A stretch of 64,000 nucleotides of DNA, from positions 124,001-188,000 of the forward strand of contig NZ_JARYTI010000001.1 of assembly GCF_029911635.1 (NCBI RefSeq), in the 5' to 3' direction. The notes under the pieces are model-generated. The model ran no database searches. It saw nothing but the letters and a program-made list of their open reading frames with translations, and was not told where the DNA came from. The position numbers and the translations under genes are program-made. Source of the DNA: Sphingomonas sp. AR_OL41. GTDB taxonomy: Bacteria > Pseudomonadota > Alphaproteobacteria > Sphingomonadales > Sphingomonadaceae. The stretch's first letter is position 1, and every line of letters begins with the position of its first letter. This document shows positions 1 through 9,300 of this stretch, in pieces.

Positions 1-368
1 TCGCCGGCTGCGACATGGAGCAACTCGCGGTGACCCTCCCATTCCTGAAGCACAAGCGCAGCGCCGGGTGGAGGTATTCGAACGATCTCGAATGTGCGGG
101 CGTCACTGACCGAGAAGATCTTGTTGACCGAGAGGACGATGGTCTCGCCGCTCCCATAGTTACCGTCGTGCAGCGTGAAGGTCGCTGGGTAGGGATATTG
201 ACCGGTGCCAGCGGGCGATCGCTGGGTAAGCTGCCCTTTGCCGTTGCGCGTTTCCCACGCCTGAACCTTGCGCTTGAAGCGGTCCGGCGGCCGCGGTGTC
301 CCGTCGGAATAGCGAATGATCGCGCCCAGCGGCGCTACGTCGAAGATCGATTGGGCGGTGGCGGTCAT
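1..368 (-). CDS. Hypothetical protein, 3' end cut by window edge
   Basis: An open frame starts at ATG 368 (minus strand), preceded by AGGAG at good spacing, and runs off the left edge without a stop after about 122 residues. The product begins MTATAQSIFDVAPLG and contains a stretch rich in T, G, Y and P with an FTLHDGNYGSG segment that looks like a small beta-rich domain. I do not recognise the family. It is the last visible gene of a minus-strand series of small unknown proteins (156, 167 and 55 aa), so it probably belongs to the same mobile-element backbone operon. The overlapping plus-strand frame at 15-428 has no ribosome site and an unusual composition and is a shadow. Confidence 0.6.
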   Translation of the reverse strand, partial: MTATAQSIFDVAPLGAIIRYSDGTPRPPDRFKRKVQAWETRNGKGQLTQRSPAGTGQYPYPATFTLHDGNYGSGETIVLSVNKIFSVSDARTFEIVRIPPPGAALVLQEWEGHRELLHVAAG

Positions 369-484
369 GCAAGATCTCCTCATGCTGAAGCGCCCGGCGT
401 GGCCCCGGGCTTGGTTGGGGACAGGTGAAAGATGGCGCCGATGCTTCGGATCGGTGGAAGCCTGGTCGGCGCGAGCGGCACGTC

Positions 485-652
485 TCAATTTGGCCGAGGC
501 GTGACCTGGTCTTGCGCATCGTCGGCGCGCGACGCGACCCACGCCCAATAGCCGAGCCGTGTGTCGTCATTGGCGACCTCGGCCTTCCAGCCATCGACGG
601 GATGATCGGGATGTTCGCCCCAGGGTCCATACAGCTGCAGGAGGCGATCCAT
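485..652 (-). CDS. Small hypothetical protein (55 aa)
   Basis: A 55-codon frame, MDRLLQLYGPWGEHPDHP at the start, ends at TGA 485-487. Its ATG shares one base with the TGA of the 167-aa gene upstream (TGATG), the usual sign of translational coupling, and GGGAGG lies just before it. The protein is acidic and rich in tryptophan. It has no signal peptide and no motif I recognise. It sits between the 167-aa gene and the edge-truncated gene, in an operon of small unknown proteins. The coupling supports it being real; the function is unknown. Confidence 0.55.
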   Translation of the reverse strand: MDRLLQLYGPWGEHPDHPVDGWKAEVANDDTRLGYWAWVASRADDAQDQVTPRPN

Positions 653-1155
653 CAGATGATCCCTCCCTCAAGGGCGCGACTGAGCGCCTCGTTGGTGCTT
701 TCGATTTCGATGCGATCGGCAAAGATGGCGCACCATCCACCGCCAAATTCACCGACTCTCGGCCTGGAGCAGCTCACTGCCCATTCGAAGCCGATCGGTG
801 CCTTCGTGAGGGTTTCGCGGCAGCACCGATAGATGAGTTGAGCTAAAGGATCCGGCTGGAAGTCGGTGTCGCTGGAGAAGCATATCGTGCAGACATCAGG
901 CGCTTCGAGACTGTTACCACCCTCGAAGTCGACACCGAAGCTGGGAAAGTTCGGGTCGCTGAAAATCGCACGCAAGCCGCTCCAGCAATGGGCCGGATCG
1001 GTCGGTGGAAAGATGGCGAGGAATTCGGGCTTGGGATCTGACGGTTCGCAATCATCCATGAGATCGGCCGCGGCTTGAAATGCTTCCTCAATCAAAGCCA
1101 TTTCGGCGTTGCTGCAGGTGAAGGCAAAGCTGCCCTGGATCCAGGTGTCAGCCAT
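652..1155 (-). CDS. Hypothetical protein (167 aa)
   Basis: The start at ATG 1155 (MADTWIQGSFAF) is preferred over the upstream in-frame ATG at 1266, because it overlaps the end of the 156-aa gene by 8 bases and follows an AGG-type site. The protein is acidic. It has an ...AFxxAADLMDDCEPSDPKP region and a C-terminal half with several cysteines (CTICF, YRCCRE) and a GGGWCAIFADRIEIES stretch. The overall character suggests a soluble alpha/beta protein. The family is not recognised. It forms one overlapping run with the genes on both sides, so they are probably co-expressed. Confidence 0.6.
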   Translation of the reverse strand: MADTWIQGSFAFTCSNAEMALIEEAFQAAADLMDDCEPSDPKPEFLAIFPPTDPAHCWSGLRAIFSDPNFPSFGVDFEGGNSLEAPDVCTICFSSDTDFQPDPLAQLIYRCCRETLTKAPIGFEWAVSCSRPRVGEFGGGWCAIFADRIEIESTNEALSRALEGGII

Positions 1156-1618
1156 GATTGCCTCCGTCAGGCTGGCGGGCCTCGACGATGACGAGCGCCG
1201 GCACAGCGAGGTCAGCGGCCGCAAAATGCGTCTCGATGGAAGCGATCGAGCCCAGGCGGCGCACATCGTCGCGCGAGATCATGACCTCGTCGTCATCTGT
1301 GACGGCGAACGTCATCTCCTCTATGCCATTGAAGACGAGGCGTTCCGGTCCGAAGCTTCCGGCGCATCCGCCTGCCCAGCGAGCGAATATCAGCTGATTG
1401 TCGCGACAGAATTGTTCGATCGCCTCGAAGGTTCCCCAGGCCACTTCGTTGGCCATCAGGGAAAGGGGTTGATCGATCGGCAGTTCGGCGACGGTAAATT
1501 CAGAGCCTTGCCAGTCGGTCGAAGCGCCGTCGCTGATGATCGCCGCTTCGAAGTCGGCGAGCAAGGACCGCGGAAGCTGCCCGCCAAGCTTGATCGCTAC
1601 GGAAACGCGGTCTGCCAT
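1148..1618 (-). CDS. Hypothetical protein (156 aa)
   Basis: First gene of the minus-strand run of unknowns, read away from the divergent mucR-like gene; AGGAG lies a few bases before ATG 1618. The protein starts MADRVSVAIKLGGQLPRSLLADF and carries a long acidic centre. The opening looks like a small-protein fold with a strand-helix pattern, and no catalytic motif is evident. The 3' end overlaps the next gene by 8 bases. Together with the 167-aa and 55-aa genes it looks like a conserved backbone operon of a mobile element, but I cannot assign a role. Confidence 0.6.
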   Translation of the reverse strand: MADRVSVAIKLGGQLPRSLLADFEAAIISDGASTDWQGSEFTVAELPIDQPLSLMANEVAWGTFEAIEQFCRDNQLIFARWAGGCAGSFGPERLVFNGIEEMTFAVTDDDEVMISRDDVRRLGSIASIETHFAAADLAVPALVIVEARQPDGGNHG

Positions 1619-1793
1619 GTACTCCTCCAGGGAAAGACGGTGGTGCGCGGATATCTCCGGGACTCACCATCCTCCCCACCCTTCCCTTTGACTTCACGAT
1701 CGGGCCACGGCAGGATTTGTGTTTACGTCTTTGAAAATTGGCGCGGTTAGTGCGCTGTGCTGCGCATCTGTTCGCACAATGAAGGAGTATCCC

Positions 1794-2525
1794 ATGGCCG
1801 AGGCCGAGACGCCCGATCTCACGACGCTGACAGTCCAGCTTTTGAGCGCTTATGTTTCGAACAATTTGGTGCCGAGCGCGGAGTTGGCCGGCCTTATTCA
1901 GTCGACGCGTACGGCGCTGTCGGGCGACGTCGCGGCCGTGGAACCTGCAGTGCCCGAATTTGCGCCGGCGACGACGGCTCGCAAGAGCCTCGCGTCTCGC
2001 GATCACATTCTCAGCATGATCGACGGCAAACCGTACAAGACCTTGAAACGCCATCTGTCGACGAACGGACTGACGCCTGCGGAGTATCGGGACCGGTACA
2101 AGTTGCCGAAGGATTATCCCATGGTCGCGCCAAGCTATTCAGAGCAGCGACGGGAGGTCGCGAAGCGATTGGGCCTTGGGCGCAAGCCAGCGGCGCCGGC
2201 AGTGGTAGTGAGCGAAAGCGAGGAAGCGCCGGCACCGGTGGAGACGGCGCAGAAGGCTCCGACCGTGAGGAAAGCGCGTGTCGCCAAAGCAAAGTCGGCC
2301 GTGCCAGCCAAGGATGTGGGACTGAAGGCGGGCCGCAAACCGAAAAAGTCGGCCGCGGCTGTACCAGCGGCTTCCGCTGCCGAGACCAATGAGGCCATCG
2401 TGAAGCCGACGCGGGATCGCAAGGCCAAGACAAAGTCCGCCCCGCAGGACGTGGCAGCTGAGCCTGCAACGAAGCCCCGTCGCGGCCGGAAGGCGGCGGT
2501 GGAAGCGGTGTCGGAAGCAAGCTGA
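1794..2525 (+). CDS. MucR/Ros-family transcriptional regulator
   Basis: MucR/Ros proteins are alphaproteobacterial DNA-binding regulators that often silence horizontally acquired genes. The start at ATG 1794 is fixed by GAAGGAG at 1781-1787; upstream in-frame ATGs lack a site. Residues 1-45 show the typical N-terminal helix (LTVQLLSAYVSNN). Residues about 70-130 match the Ros core: KTLKRHL, LTPAEYRDRY, LPKDYPMVAP, then a YSEQR...LGLGRK tail. The two zinc cysteines are replaced (SMID where CxxC is expected), as in zinc-independent Ros homologues known from Mesorhizobium loti. The C-terminal 110 residues are Lys/Ala/Pro-rich and contain GRKPKK and RRGRK patches that resemble AT-hooks. It is divergent from the unknown-gene operon, which it may control. 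Confidence 0.85.
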   Translation: MAEAETPDLTTLTVQLLSAYVSNNLVPSAELAGLIQSTRTALSGDVAAVEPAVPEFAPATTARKSLASRDHILSMIDGKPYKTLKRHLSTNGLTPAEYRDRYKLPKDYPMVAPSYSEQRREVAKRLGLGRKPAAPAVVVSESEEAPAPVETAQKAPTVRKARVAKAKSAVPAKDVGLKAGRKPKKSAAAVPAASAAETNEAIVKPTRDRKAKTKSAPQDVAAEPATKPRRGRKAAVEAVSEAS

Positions 2526-2665
2526 CCATGGTGGGCAGGATCCTGTTCCCGCCCATCGACCAGGCTTCAGCCTGATGGGGCGGGGTCAGCGGAACAGGTA
2601 TCGGGGGAGTTGCGCGTCTCGTTGGTTGCTTGCGATGATGATGCCCCACCTTTAGCTGTCGGGAT

Positions 2666-3028
2666 ATGCAAGCACCGCGGAAGACACTGTCGATTCGGCG
2701 TCGTAGCGGCGACGGTTCCGCAGAATCCGATGCCCTGGCGCTGCTTTCGCAGGCGATCCGCAATCAGTTATGCATTCGTGCCACCTATAATCGCGGCATG
2801 GTCATTCTAGCGCCGCACATTCTCTACACACGTCACGATGCGCCCTTCGTGGATGCCGTCGTGATCGAACGGAACGGTGGAGCGCCTGAGGAGGCGAAAC
2901 TGGCAAGTTTCAGGGTAGCTGGGCTCAAATCAATCGCGATGACGATTGAAGGCTTTGTGCCGTTTGCCGGTCTTGATCTAAGCGACGCGCGCTATGCTGA
3001 GCGCATCATGGCGCAACTGGAACCCTAG
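2666..3028 (+). CDS. Small WYL-like domain protein (120 aa)
   Basis: The central segment (LLSQAIRNQLCIRATYNRG..ILAPHILYTRHDAPFVDAVVIE) resembles the WYL beta-barrel found in ligand-sensing transcriptional regulators, including the N-terminal 'AIR...I.Y' strand and the 'P..L......Y.....' element. No helix-turn-helix is attached, so this is a stand-alone WYL-like protein of 120 residues. It starts at ATG 2666 and ends at TAG 3026-3028, about 100 bp before the sno relic. It follows the mucR-like gene on the same strand after 140 bp. Function is inferred only as sensing or regulation; the family match is from pattern memory and moderate. Confidence 0.55.
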   Translation: MQAPRKTLSIRRRSGDGSAESDALALLSQAIRNQLCIRATYNRGMVILAPHILYTRHDAPFVDAVVIERNGGAPEEAKLASFRVAGLKSIAMTIEGFVPFAGLDLSDARYAERIMAQLEP

Positions 3029-3134
3029 CGGTCTGGTGACGGCGTCGGACGTTTAGTAGGTAAGACCATATAGCCGAGACTGAGCGGAGCAGGATGCGAC
3101 GCGCGGAGTGAAGCGACTGGCCGACTGGTTTCAG

Positions 3135-3207
3135 AGATAGCCGATATCGGGAGTCTCCTGCCTCATCGTCATCAATCCGTGCACACGGGTGGCATTGGGT
3201 TTGATGT
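3135..3207 (-). pseudogene. Relic of strawberry-notch helicase gene, 3' part
   Basis: These 73 bases align without gaps to 17514-17586 inside the intact strawberry-notch gene, with 59 identical positions by my count. Both copies are on the minus strand. The relic encodes IKPNATRVHGLMT..ETPDIGYL against IKRHATSFHRLMT..ETPDIGYL in the intact protein, then hits TGA where the intact gene has TGG. Similarity stops abruptly beyond both ends. It is therefore a decayed fragment of a second sno gene located 128 bp before the first defence gene, and it marks the left edge of the defence cargo. Confidence 0.8.
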
Positions 3208-3334
3208 TTTGCCGGTTTGCGCGGATCGGTCGATAACGGTGTTTCTTTGAGGTCGACCAGCGACGTGGAAGACGACATGGTGCAGGAGCGTGCGGAATCC
3301 GGGGATGTGATTGCGCAACGCCGTTGGGGGATGT

Positions 3335-4558
3335 TTGAATTTTCTCGGATGGGTCGATCACGACAGCGAACATGAACAGTCGGTCCTGCGTGCGCTCGGC
3401 GCCGCCAAGGGGCATGACGCGCGTGACGAATTGGGGCTGGGCACAATTCGCGACAGCTTCGCCGACCTGTTCTTTCCGGGGCTCAGCACCATCCAGGAAC
3501 GGGTCCGCTATTTTCTGTTCGTTCAATGGTGCTGTGAGGTCGCGGCCCGGCAGGGTGATCCTCAGCGGATTATCGACGAGTTGCGCAGGACGGAAGTCCT
3601 TCTCATCCAGCGTCTTTCCGTGCTGGGGGCGGGCGAAGGTGTCATCGGTATTCAGAGCCAGGAAGATCTGGAACGGATGCCGAGCGAGATCTATTGGAAC
3701 GGCCTTGCGGTGCTGGGCATGCGCCGTGCAGGCGGTAGCCGTCTGCGCTGGGCCCGGCAGATTGCCAGTTCTCGGGATCGCGTAAAACAGGCGGCACCGA
3801 TCGAGGATGGCGGCGGCAGCGCTGTCGATATCGGTTTCGACATGGTGCGCCCGCCACCTCCGGCGGGGTTTCCGTCGATTGAGGGTTTGAATTTCGGCCT
3901 GGATACCGACGAGGCGGCATTCCTGCGCAACCGACTTCGCAATGCCTGTGTCGACCCAGTCGGGCGGGGTCATGAATATAATCTGTTCGGTCCCTTCAGC
4001 GCTTATCGGCGCAGGACATCGGCGAGCGATGCCTGGGACCATCCGCGGGTCTCGCGGCTCCGACCGGCGGCGCGCGATCTGCTGATGCTGGGTGCGGCGT
4101 TCTCGCGGCTGATGCACGGTGCGGTCATCCTCTACAATATCCGAGTGGCTGAGTTGATGTTGCCCGAGGGTGGCAGGCTCGATGTGCGCGACGCGCATGT
4201 CGCATCGTTCACCACATGGCGTGACCGTCTGTCGCCGGCCGATGTCGATCTCGTGATCAGACGGATCGGCGAGCTGCCGACGCTCGGTGCGATCACGCGC
4301 CACAGCGTGGACCCGCATGCCATCTTATTCGTCCGGCGTTGGGCAGAGCGATGCCTGGGGCCGGATACATTGCTCTCCGATCCCCGGGCGGCGGCGCTCG
4401 TGGGCGACAGAGAGGTGTTCCTCAAAGGCGCGTCGGGCACCTCCCGGATCACATCGCGCAAAGCCCGTGCCCGGTGGCGTGGTGAGTCGGGAAGCACGCT
4501 CGATTATCGCTGGCACGTGGCGCGGCGTTGCCTCAACGATCTGGCGGCCGCGCCTTGA
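3335..4558 (+). CDS. DUF6361 family protein, first gene of PLD-helicase trio
   Basis: The N-terminus (LNFLGWVDHDSEHEQ) and the following ELGLGTIRDSFADLFFPGLSTIQ..RYFLFV segment match what I know of DUF6361 proteins. IPSEIYWNGL-type and RLRPAARDLL segments also fit. The start is uncertain. TTG 3335 follows GGGGGA and places GWVD near the N-terminus as in the family; an upstream TTG at 3311 is possible. The product is about 407 aa and cytoplasmic, with no signal peptide. Its stop overlaps the next ATG (TGATG), coupling it to the phospholipase-D-like gene. DUF6361 has no established biochemical role that I know of. The context suggests a defence or DNA-processing module. Confidence 0.75.
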   Translation: MNFLGWVDHDSEHEQSVLRALGAAKGHDARDELGLGTIRDSFADLFFPGLSTIQERVRYFLFVQWCCEVAARQGDPQRIIDELRRTEVLLIQRLSVLGAGEGVIGIQSQEDLERMPSEIYWNGLAVLGMRRAGGSRLRWARQIASSRDRVKQAAPIEDGGGSAVDIGFDMVRPPPPAGFPSIEGLNFGLDTDEAAFLRNRLRNACVDPVGRGHEYNLFGPFSAYRRRTSASDAWDHPRVSRLRPAARDLLMLGAAFSRLMHGAVILYNIRVAELMLPEGGRLDVRDAHVASFTTWRDRLSPADVDLVIRRIGELPTLGAITRHSVDPHAILFVRRWAERCLGPDTLLSDPRAAALVGDREVFLKGASGTSRITSRKARARWRGESGSTLDYRWHVARRCLNDLAAAP

Positions 4559-6333
4559 TGCTTGAGCCACAGAAGCGTCTGTCCATCTATGACATCGTGC
4601 GGCCACCCGCTGGGTTCGCGATCGATGCGCTTGTGGTCTGCACCTATTCGGCGTCGCTCGATACCGTGCTTTCCTTGCCGGCAGCGATGCTCGCTGATCT
4701 GCCCGGTATGGCGAAACGGAAAGCCGGGATTTTTACGGCGGTCGAGTTGGCGGCGCTCAAGCGCGTATGCGATCGGACGCTGATCTTCTGCCAGCGCGGT
4801 GCGATTCATCCCGCTGAATATCTGCCTCCGGCGATTATCGAGGCGGAGCGTATGGTCCACGAGGTGAAGGCACCGATGGGCGGCGCCTTCCATCCGAAAC
4901 TTTGGGTGATCCGGTTCGTCGATCCAGCGACGGGCCGCTCCATGTTGCGGATCGCCATCCTCAGCCGCAACCTGACCGGTGATCGTTCATGGGATCTAGG
5001 CATCGTCATGGACAGCCGCGGCGCTCCCGGATCCGGCAAGGGGAATGATATCGGCGCGCTCTTGCGGGCTATGCCGTCCTGGTGCGCACGGCCGCCCGAT
5101 CAGGGGCAGCTTCGGCTGATCGCGGAGATGGCTCGGGACGTTGAAAGGGCGCGGTGGCGTTTGCCGGACGGTCTTGGCGCGGTGACCTTCCGTGCTTTGG
5201 GAACCGGGCCTGGCCGGACATGGGTCCAGCCGAAGAGTGACCGGCTCGTCGTGATCTCGCCGTTCCTGACAGGTCTGGCGCTTCGCCAACTGGCGGGGTC
5301 GAGCAAGCAGCCGGTCATCGTCATTTCGCGGAGCGACGCGCTCGATCGGTGCTGGGCTGCCGCACGCGACGGGTTCGCGCGGCAGGCCGTTCTGGCGGTC
5401 CCCGACGATCCCCTGCTCGCAGGCAAGGTTGGAGAACTGCACGCCAAAGCCTTGATCTGGGAGACAGGGCGGCAGGCGCGGATGGCGATCGGTTCGATGA
5501 ATGCGACCAGCGCGGCGATGGACGGGCGCAATGTCGAGGTCATGGCGACATTCGACTGTGGGCGGGCGCTGGGCGAGTCCGGCGTCGATGCCCTGCTCGA
5601 CCGCCACAGCCTCGGCGCGGTGATCGAGGATTTCGAACCGGCTCAACCGGCCGACGAGAAGCCCGCGCCTTTCGACGATCGCCCCGCGCGCGCCGCGTTG
5701 TGCGACGCGAAGCTCCATATCGCCTGCACGGCATGGGACGATGGCTGGCACATCGCGCTGGTGGCCGATGGCAAGGTCGACCCGGCGTTGCCAGAGCTTC
5801 TCCCGGGCCTGCGTTTTCGCCCGGCGACGCTATCGGCGAACCGAGCCACCCGGTGCGGGGCGGGGCTTATCGCGGGATCGCCGGCAACTTTTCGCGGCAC
5901 GCTCGACCTATCGGAGATCACTGGGTTCACGGTGTTCGAGGCGGATGGCGCCGATGGGCTGATTTCGTTCACGCTGAACCTCGAGGTGCGCGGCGTTGAT
6001 GAAGAGGAGCGACGACACGCGGCGTTACGGGCGCTCCTGCCCGACCGGCAGCATTTTGCCGATTTTTTGCGAATCATGCTGGGCGATTTCACGGGCCTTG
6101 AAGGGCTGGCCGGGGGTGATGGGATGGACGGCGGCCCCACAGCCTGGAGGGCGTCTGGTCAGGCGGGGCTTCTCGAACTGCTCATCCGCTGTGCGACGGA
6201 CGATCCCGAGCGGCTGGGCTCGATCCGGCAGATGCTCGAGAGCTTTGGTCCCGAGGAGCTGGAGACTGTCGCGCCGGAGGATTTCACGGCCCTGTGGTCG
6301 TCGGTCATGCGCGCGGCGGGCCATGTATCATGA
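4558..6333 (+). CDS. Phospholipase D-like (HKD-type) family protein
   Basis: A 591-aa protein with two PLD-like half sites. The first is FHPKLWVIRF followed by SRNLTGDRSWD, near residues 115-150. The second is ELHAKALIWE followed by GSMNATSAAM, near residues 293-320. Each contains H-x-K and a downstream N/S patch; the fourth-spaced Asp of a canonical HxK(x)4D is not conserved (R or E instead), as in many prokaryotic nuclease-like PLD relatives. Such proteins can hydrolyse phosphodiester bonds in DNA. The ATG at 4558 overlaps the DUF6361 stop, and its own stop overlaps the helicase start (ATGA). The PLD-plus-helicase pairing recalls DISARM (DrmC with DrmA), but no DUF1998 or methylase gene is here. 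Confidence 0.8.
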   Translation: MLEPQKRLSIYDIVRPPAGFAIDALVVCTYSASLDTVLSLPAAMLADLPGMAKRKAGIFTAVELAALKRVCDRTLIFCQRGAIHPAEYLPPAIIEAERMVHEVKAPMGGAFHPKLWVIRFVDPATGRSMLRIAILSRNLTGDRSWDLGIVMDSRGAPGSGKGNDIGALLRAMPSWCARPPDQGQLRLIAEMARDVERARWRLPDGLGAVTFRALGTGPGRTWVQPKSDRLVVISPFLTGLALRQLAGSSKQPVIVISRSDALDRCWAAARDGFARQAVLAVPDDPLLAGKVGELHAKALIWETGRQARMAIGSMNATSAAMDGRNVEVMATFDCGRALGESGVDALLDRHSLGAVIEDFEPAQPADEKPAPFDDRPARAALCDAKLHIACTAWDDGWHIALVADGKVDPALPELLPGLRFRPATLSANRATRCGAGLIAGSPATFRGTLDLSEITGFTVFEADGADGLISFTLNLEVRGVDEEERRHAALRALLPDRQHFADFLRIMLGDFTGLEGLAGGDGMDGGPTAWRASGQAGLLELLIRCATDDPERLGSIRQMLESFGPEELETVAPEDFTALWSSVMRAAGHVS

Positions 6334-9300
6334 GCGGTCCGACGCGCTTCCAGCAGCGGACCGCTGCTTACGTCGTCAAACGTTTCTGGGAAGACGCGCT
6401 GCCGGCACGGCGCTTTCTCGTTGCCGACGAAGTCGGTCTGGGCAAGACCGTCGTCGCGCGCGAAGTGATAGCCGAGGCGCTTGGACGCCGCGAGGGCAAG
6501 GCGATCGACATCGTTTATCTCTGCTCCAGCCAGCCCGTCGCCAGCCAGAATCTCAAGCGATTAAAGGTCCACGGCCATGGTGGCGCGGTCAGTGCGACAC
6601 GACTGACATTGCTCGCGACCGAGGCACGGTCGGCCGACGGCGTGCGCTATTTCGCGTTGACCCCCGATACCTCCTTCAACGTGACCGGTCGGGCCGGCCA
6701 TGTTCGCGAGCGGGCGCTGATCTACCTGTGCCTGCGCCGTCACTTTCGGAGTCCCGGCTTTCGCGTGATGATGCAGCAGGTGAACTATGTCAGTTGGCAG
6801 GGACGGCTGCATGATCTTCACCGGCGCCCGCCCGATCCGCAGATCGTCGACGCCTTCGCGAACGCAGTATCGACGGATGAGGATCTGTCTGCCGAGATTC
6901 GGGCGATCGCATCCGAGGCGTCAGAGGCACGCGACGCCCTCGCGGAGCGCGTGTTCCGGCGGAAGCGGAACCAGGTCATTGGCCGGCTGCGCAAGGAACT
7001 TGCGATCGGCAGCGCCGAGGCGCTGGCGAGCAATGGATTGATCATCGTCGACGAATTCCAGCGCTTCTCGCATCTTCTCGATGTGAGCAGGATCGAGACC
7101 GATCTCGCGGTCCGGCTTGCCGAGCGTTTGCTGACCGACACGCTTCCGGGACGACGCGTGCTTCTTCTGTCGGCGACGCCCTATCGCCTGCCCGGTGGCG
7201 CGCTCGCCCCAGGCGAGAAGCCTTACGATGATTTCGTCGGACTGGTGCGGTTTCTGGCCGGAAGGGATGCGGCCATCGCCCTGGAGAGCGCGCTCGACGC
7301 ATTTTCGCGTGCGCTCCGGGCGCATCCGCCAGTCGAAGCGGAGGTAATGCAAGCACGCGATGGAGCGCAGGCTATTCTCGGCAAGATCATGAGCCGGACC
7401 GAACGTACGGGATCGACGAAGCGGGCGGACGGAATGGTTGCCGAAGACGTGCGGGTTCTGGCGAGCGAGCAGGAAGATTTGGCCGGTGCGATTTCTGCGC
7501 GGCGGATCGCGCGGCGGCTGAAAACCCGCGACGGTGTCGAATACTGGAAATCGGCGCCCTACTTTCTCGATTTCATGCGTGAGTATCAGTTCCGGACCGC
7601 GTCCGTCGCAGCGACCGGCGGCGATCGACGGTTCGTCGCGAAAGAAGCGAAGCGTGGGAACCTGCTGCTCGATCTGCCTGCATTGCGCCGACTCGATCCG
7701 ATCGTGGCGCCATCGGCGCGCCTGCGTGACCTGATCCGCGATGCAGTGCCGGCCGGTGTGGAACGGCTTTTGTGGGTGCCCCCCGCCCTCCCCTACATTC
7801 ATCCCAAGGGGCTGTTTGCCGGGGCACCGGTCGACCTCAAGCGCCTGATCTTCACGGAATGGCGGTTAGCGCCGGACGCGATCTCGGCGATGATCTCCTA
7901 TGAGATGGAGCAACGGCTTGCCGCGGATCTGCGCGGGACGCGGACCACGCGGATCCGTCGAAACAGTCGTGAAGTGGGTCAGCGGCACATGCGGTTTGGC
8001 GAACTGGGCGATACGCTGCGTCTTGGCCGACCGGGCCGGGCTGCGTCGGACCCGACGCTCGGCATGGCGCCACTTGCCTTGCTGCTGCCTTGTGCCGCGC
8101 TCGCGGCACTGGGCGACCCGCTATCGTTCGCGCTGAGCGAGGGAGCTGCGGTCGAGCGGAGCGCGCTGCTGGCCGCCGTCCGGAAGCGGATCGTACCAGT
8201 CTTGCGATCGCTCGGAGGCGGCGGCCCGGTCGGGCGGATCGATGAACGCTGGTATTGGGCGGCGCCGCTATTGATTGAGGACCGGCAGGCGGTTGAAAGC
8301 TGGTTGAGCGCCGATCCTCTTCTCAGCGAGGGTGAAACCGGCCCGGCCGACCTTGATCGTGTCCGCGAGGCGATCCAGGCAGTCCTGGACGACCCGGGGC
8401 AACTTGGCCGACGGCCACGCGATCTGGCGGACATGCTCGCGCGCCTTGCGATCGGATCGCCTGGCATATGCGCCTACCGCGCGCTGGCGCGAACATCGCG
8501 GGGAGAAGTTGCCGGCAGCACGCTTCGGCGGGGCGCTTTCCATATCGCCCGTGGGTTTCAGACGCTGTTCAATCAGGGTGAGGCGACTGCTGCGGTTCAG
8601 CTCCAATATCCAGGGCGCAAGCGCGTCTATTGGCGCCAGGCCCTTGAATATTGCATCGATGGCAATCTGCAGGCGCTGCTTGACGAACATCTGCATTTTG
8701 AAGCCGATGGCCTCTCCATGTTCGAAGGAACTGCGGAGGAAAAGCTCGAGAAAGCCGCGAAGGCGGTCCATGGCGCGTTGACGCTGCGCCGGGCTTCCAT
8801 CGAGGTGCGCGGGCTGGAGCGGCGGCGGCGGCGCGGCAAGAACGGACAGGATGTCGAAGGTGTTCGGCTGCGGTGCCGGCATGCGCTGCGATTTGCCGAG
8901 ATCAAGGAAGCCAACGGCGCCGTCAGCCGTTTGGACGCAGTCCGGTCCGCGTTCAACTCGCCGTTTCGGCCATTTCTGCTGGCATCGACCGCCGTTGGCC
9001 AGGAGGGCCTGGACTTCCATCCCTGGTGTCATGCGGTCGTGCACTGGAATTTGCCAGGTTCTCCCGTCGAGCTCGAGCAGCGTGAGGGCCGGGTTCATCG
9101 GTACAAGGGCCATGCGGTGCGGCTGAATGTCGCGCGCGGCATTGGCCTGTCCGGGCTGGTTGCGGCAGGCGTCCAGGGTGATACGGATCCATGGAGCGAC
9201 ATGTTCGTCCTAGCTGCGCAACAAGACTTGGAGAGCGATCTCGCGCCCTGCTGGGTGTTCGAGCGATGTGCCGAGCCGGTCCAGATCAAAAGGATCGTGC

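Noticed and set aside
15..428. A 137-aa plus-strand open frame at the left edge
   Set aside because: It overlaps a minus-strand frame with a good ribosome site and protein-like composition.
3131..4318. A 395-aa minus-strand open frame opposite the DUF6361 gene
   Set aside because: Only its last 25 residues are real, as the sno relic. The remainder is antisense to the DUF6361 gene.
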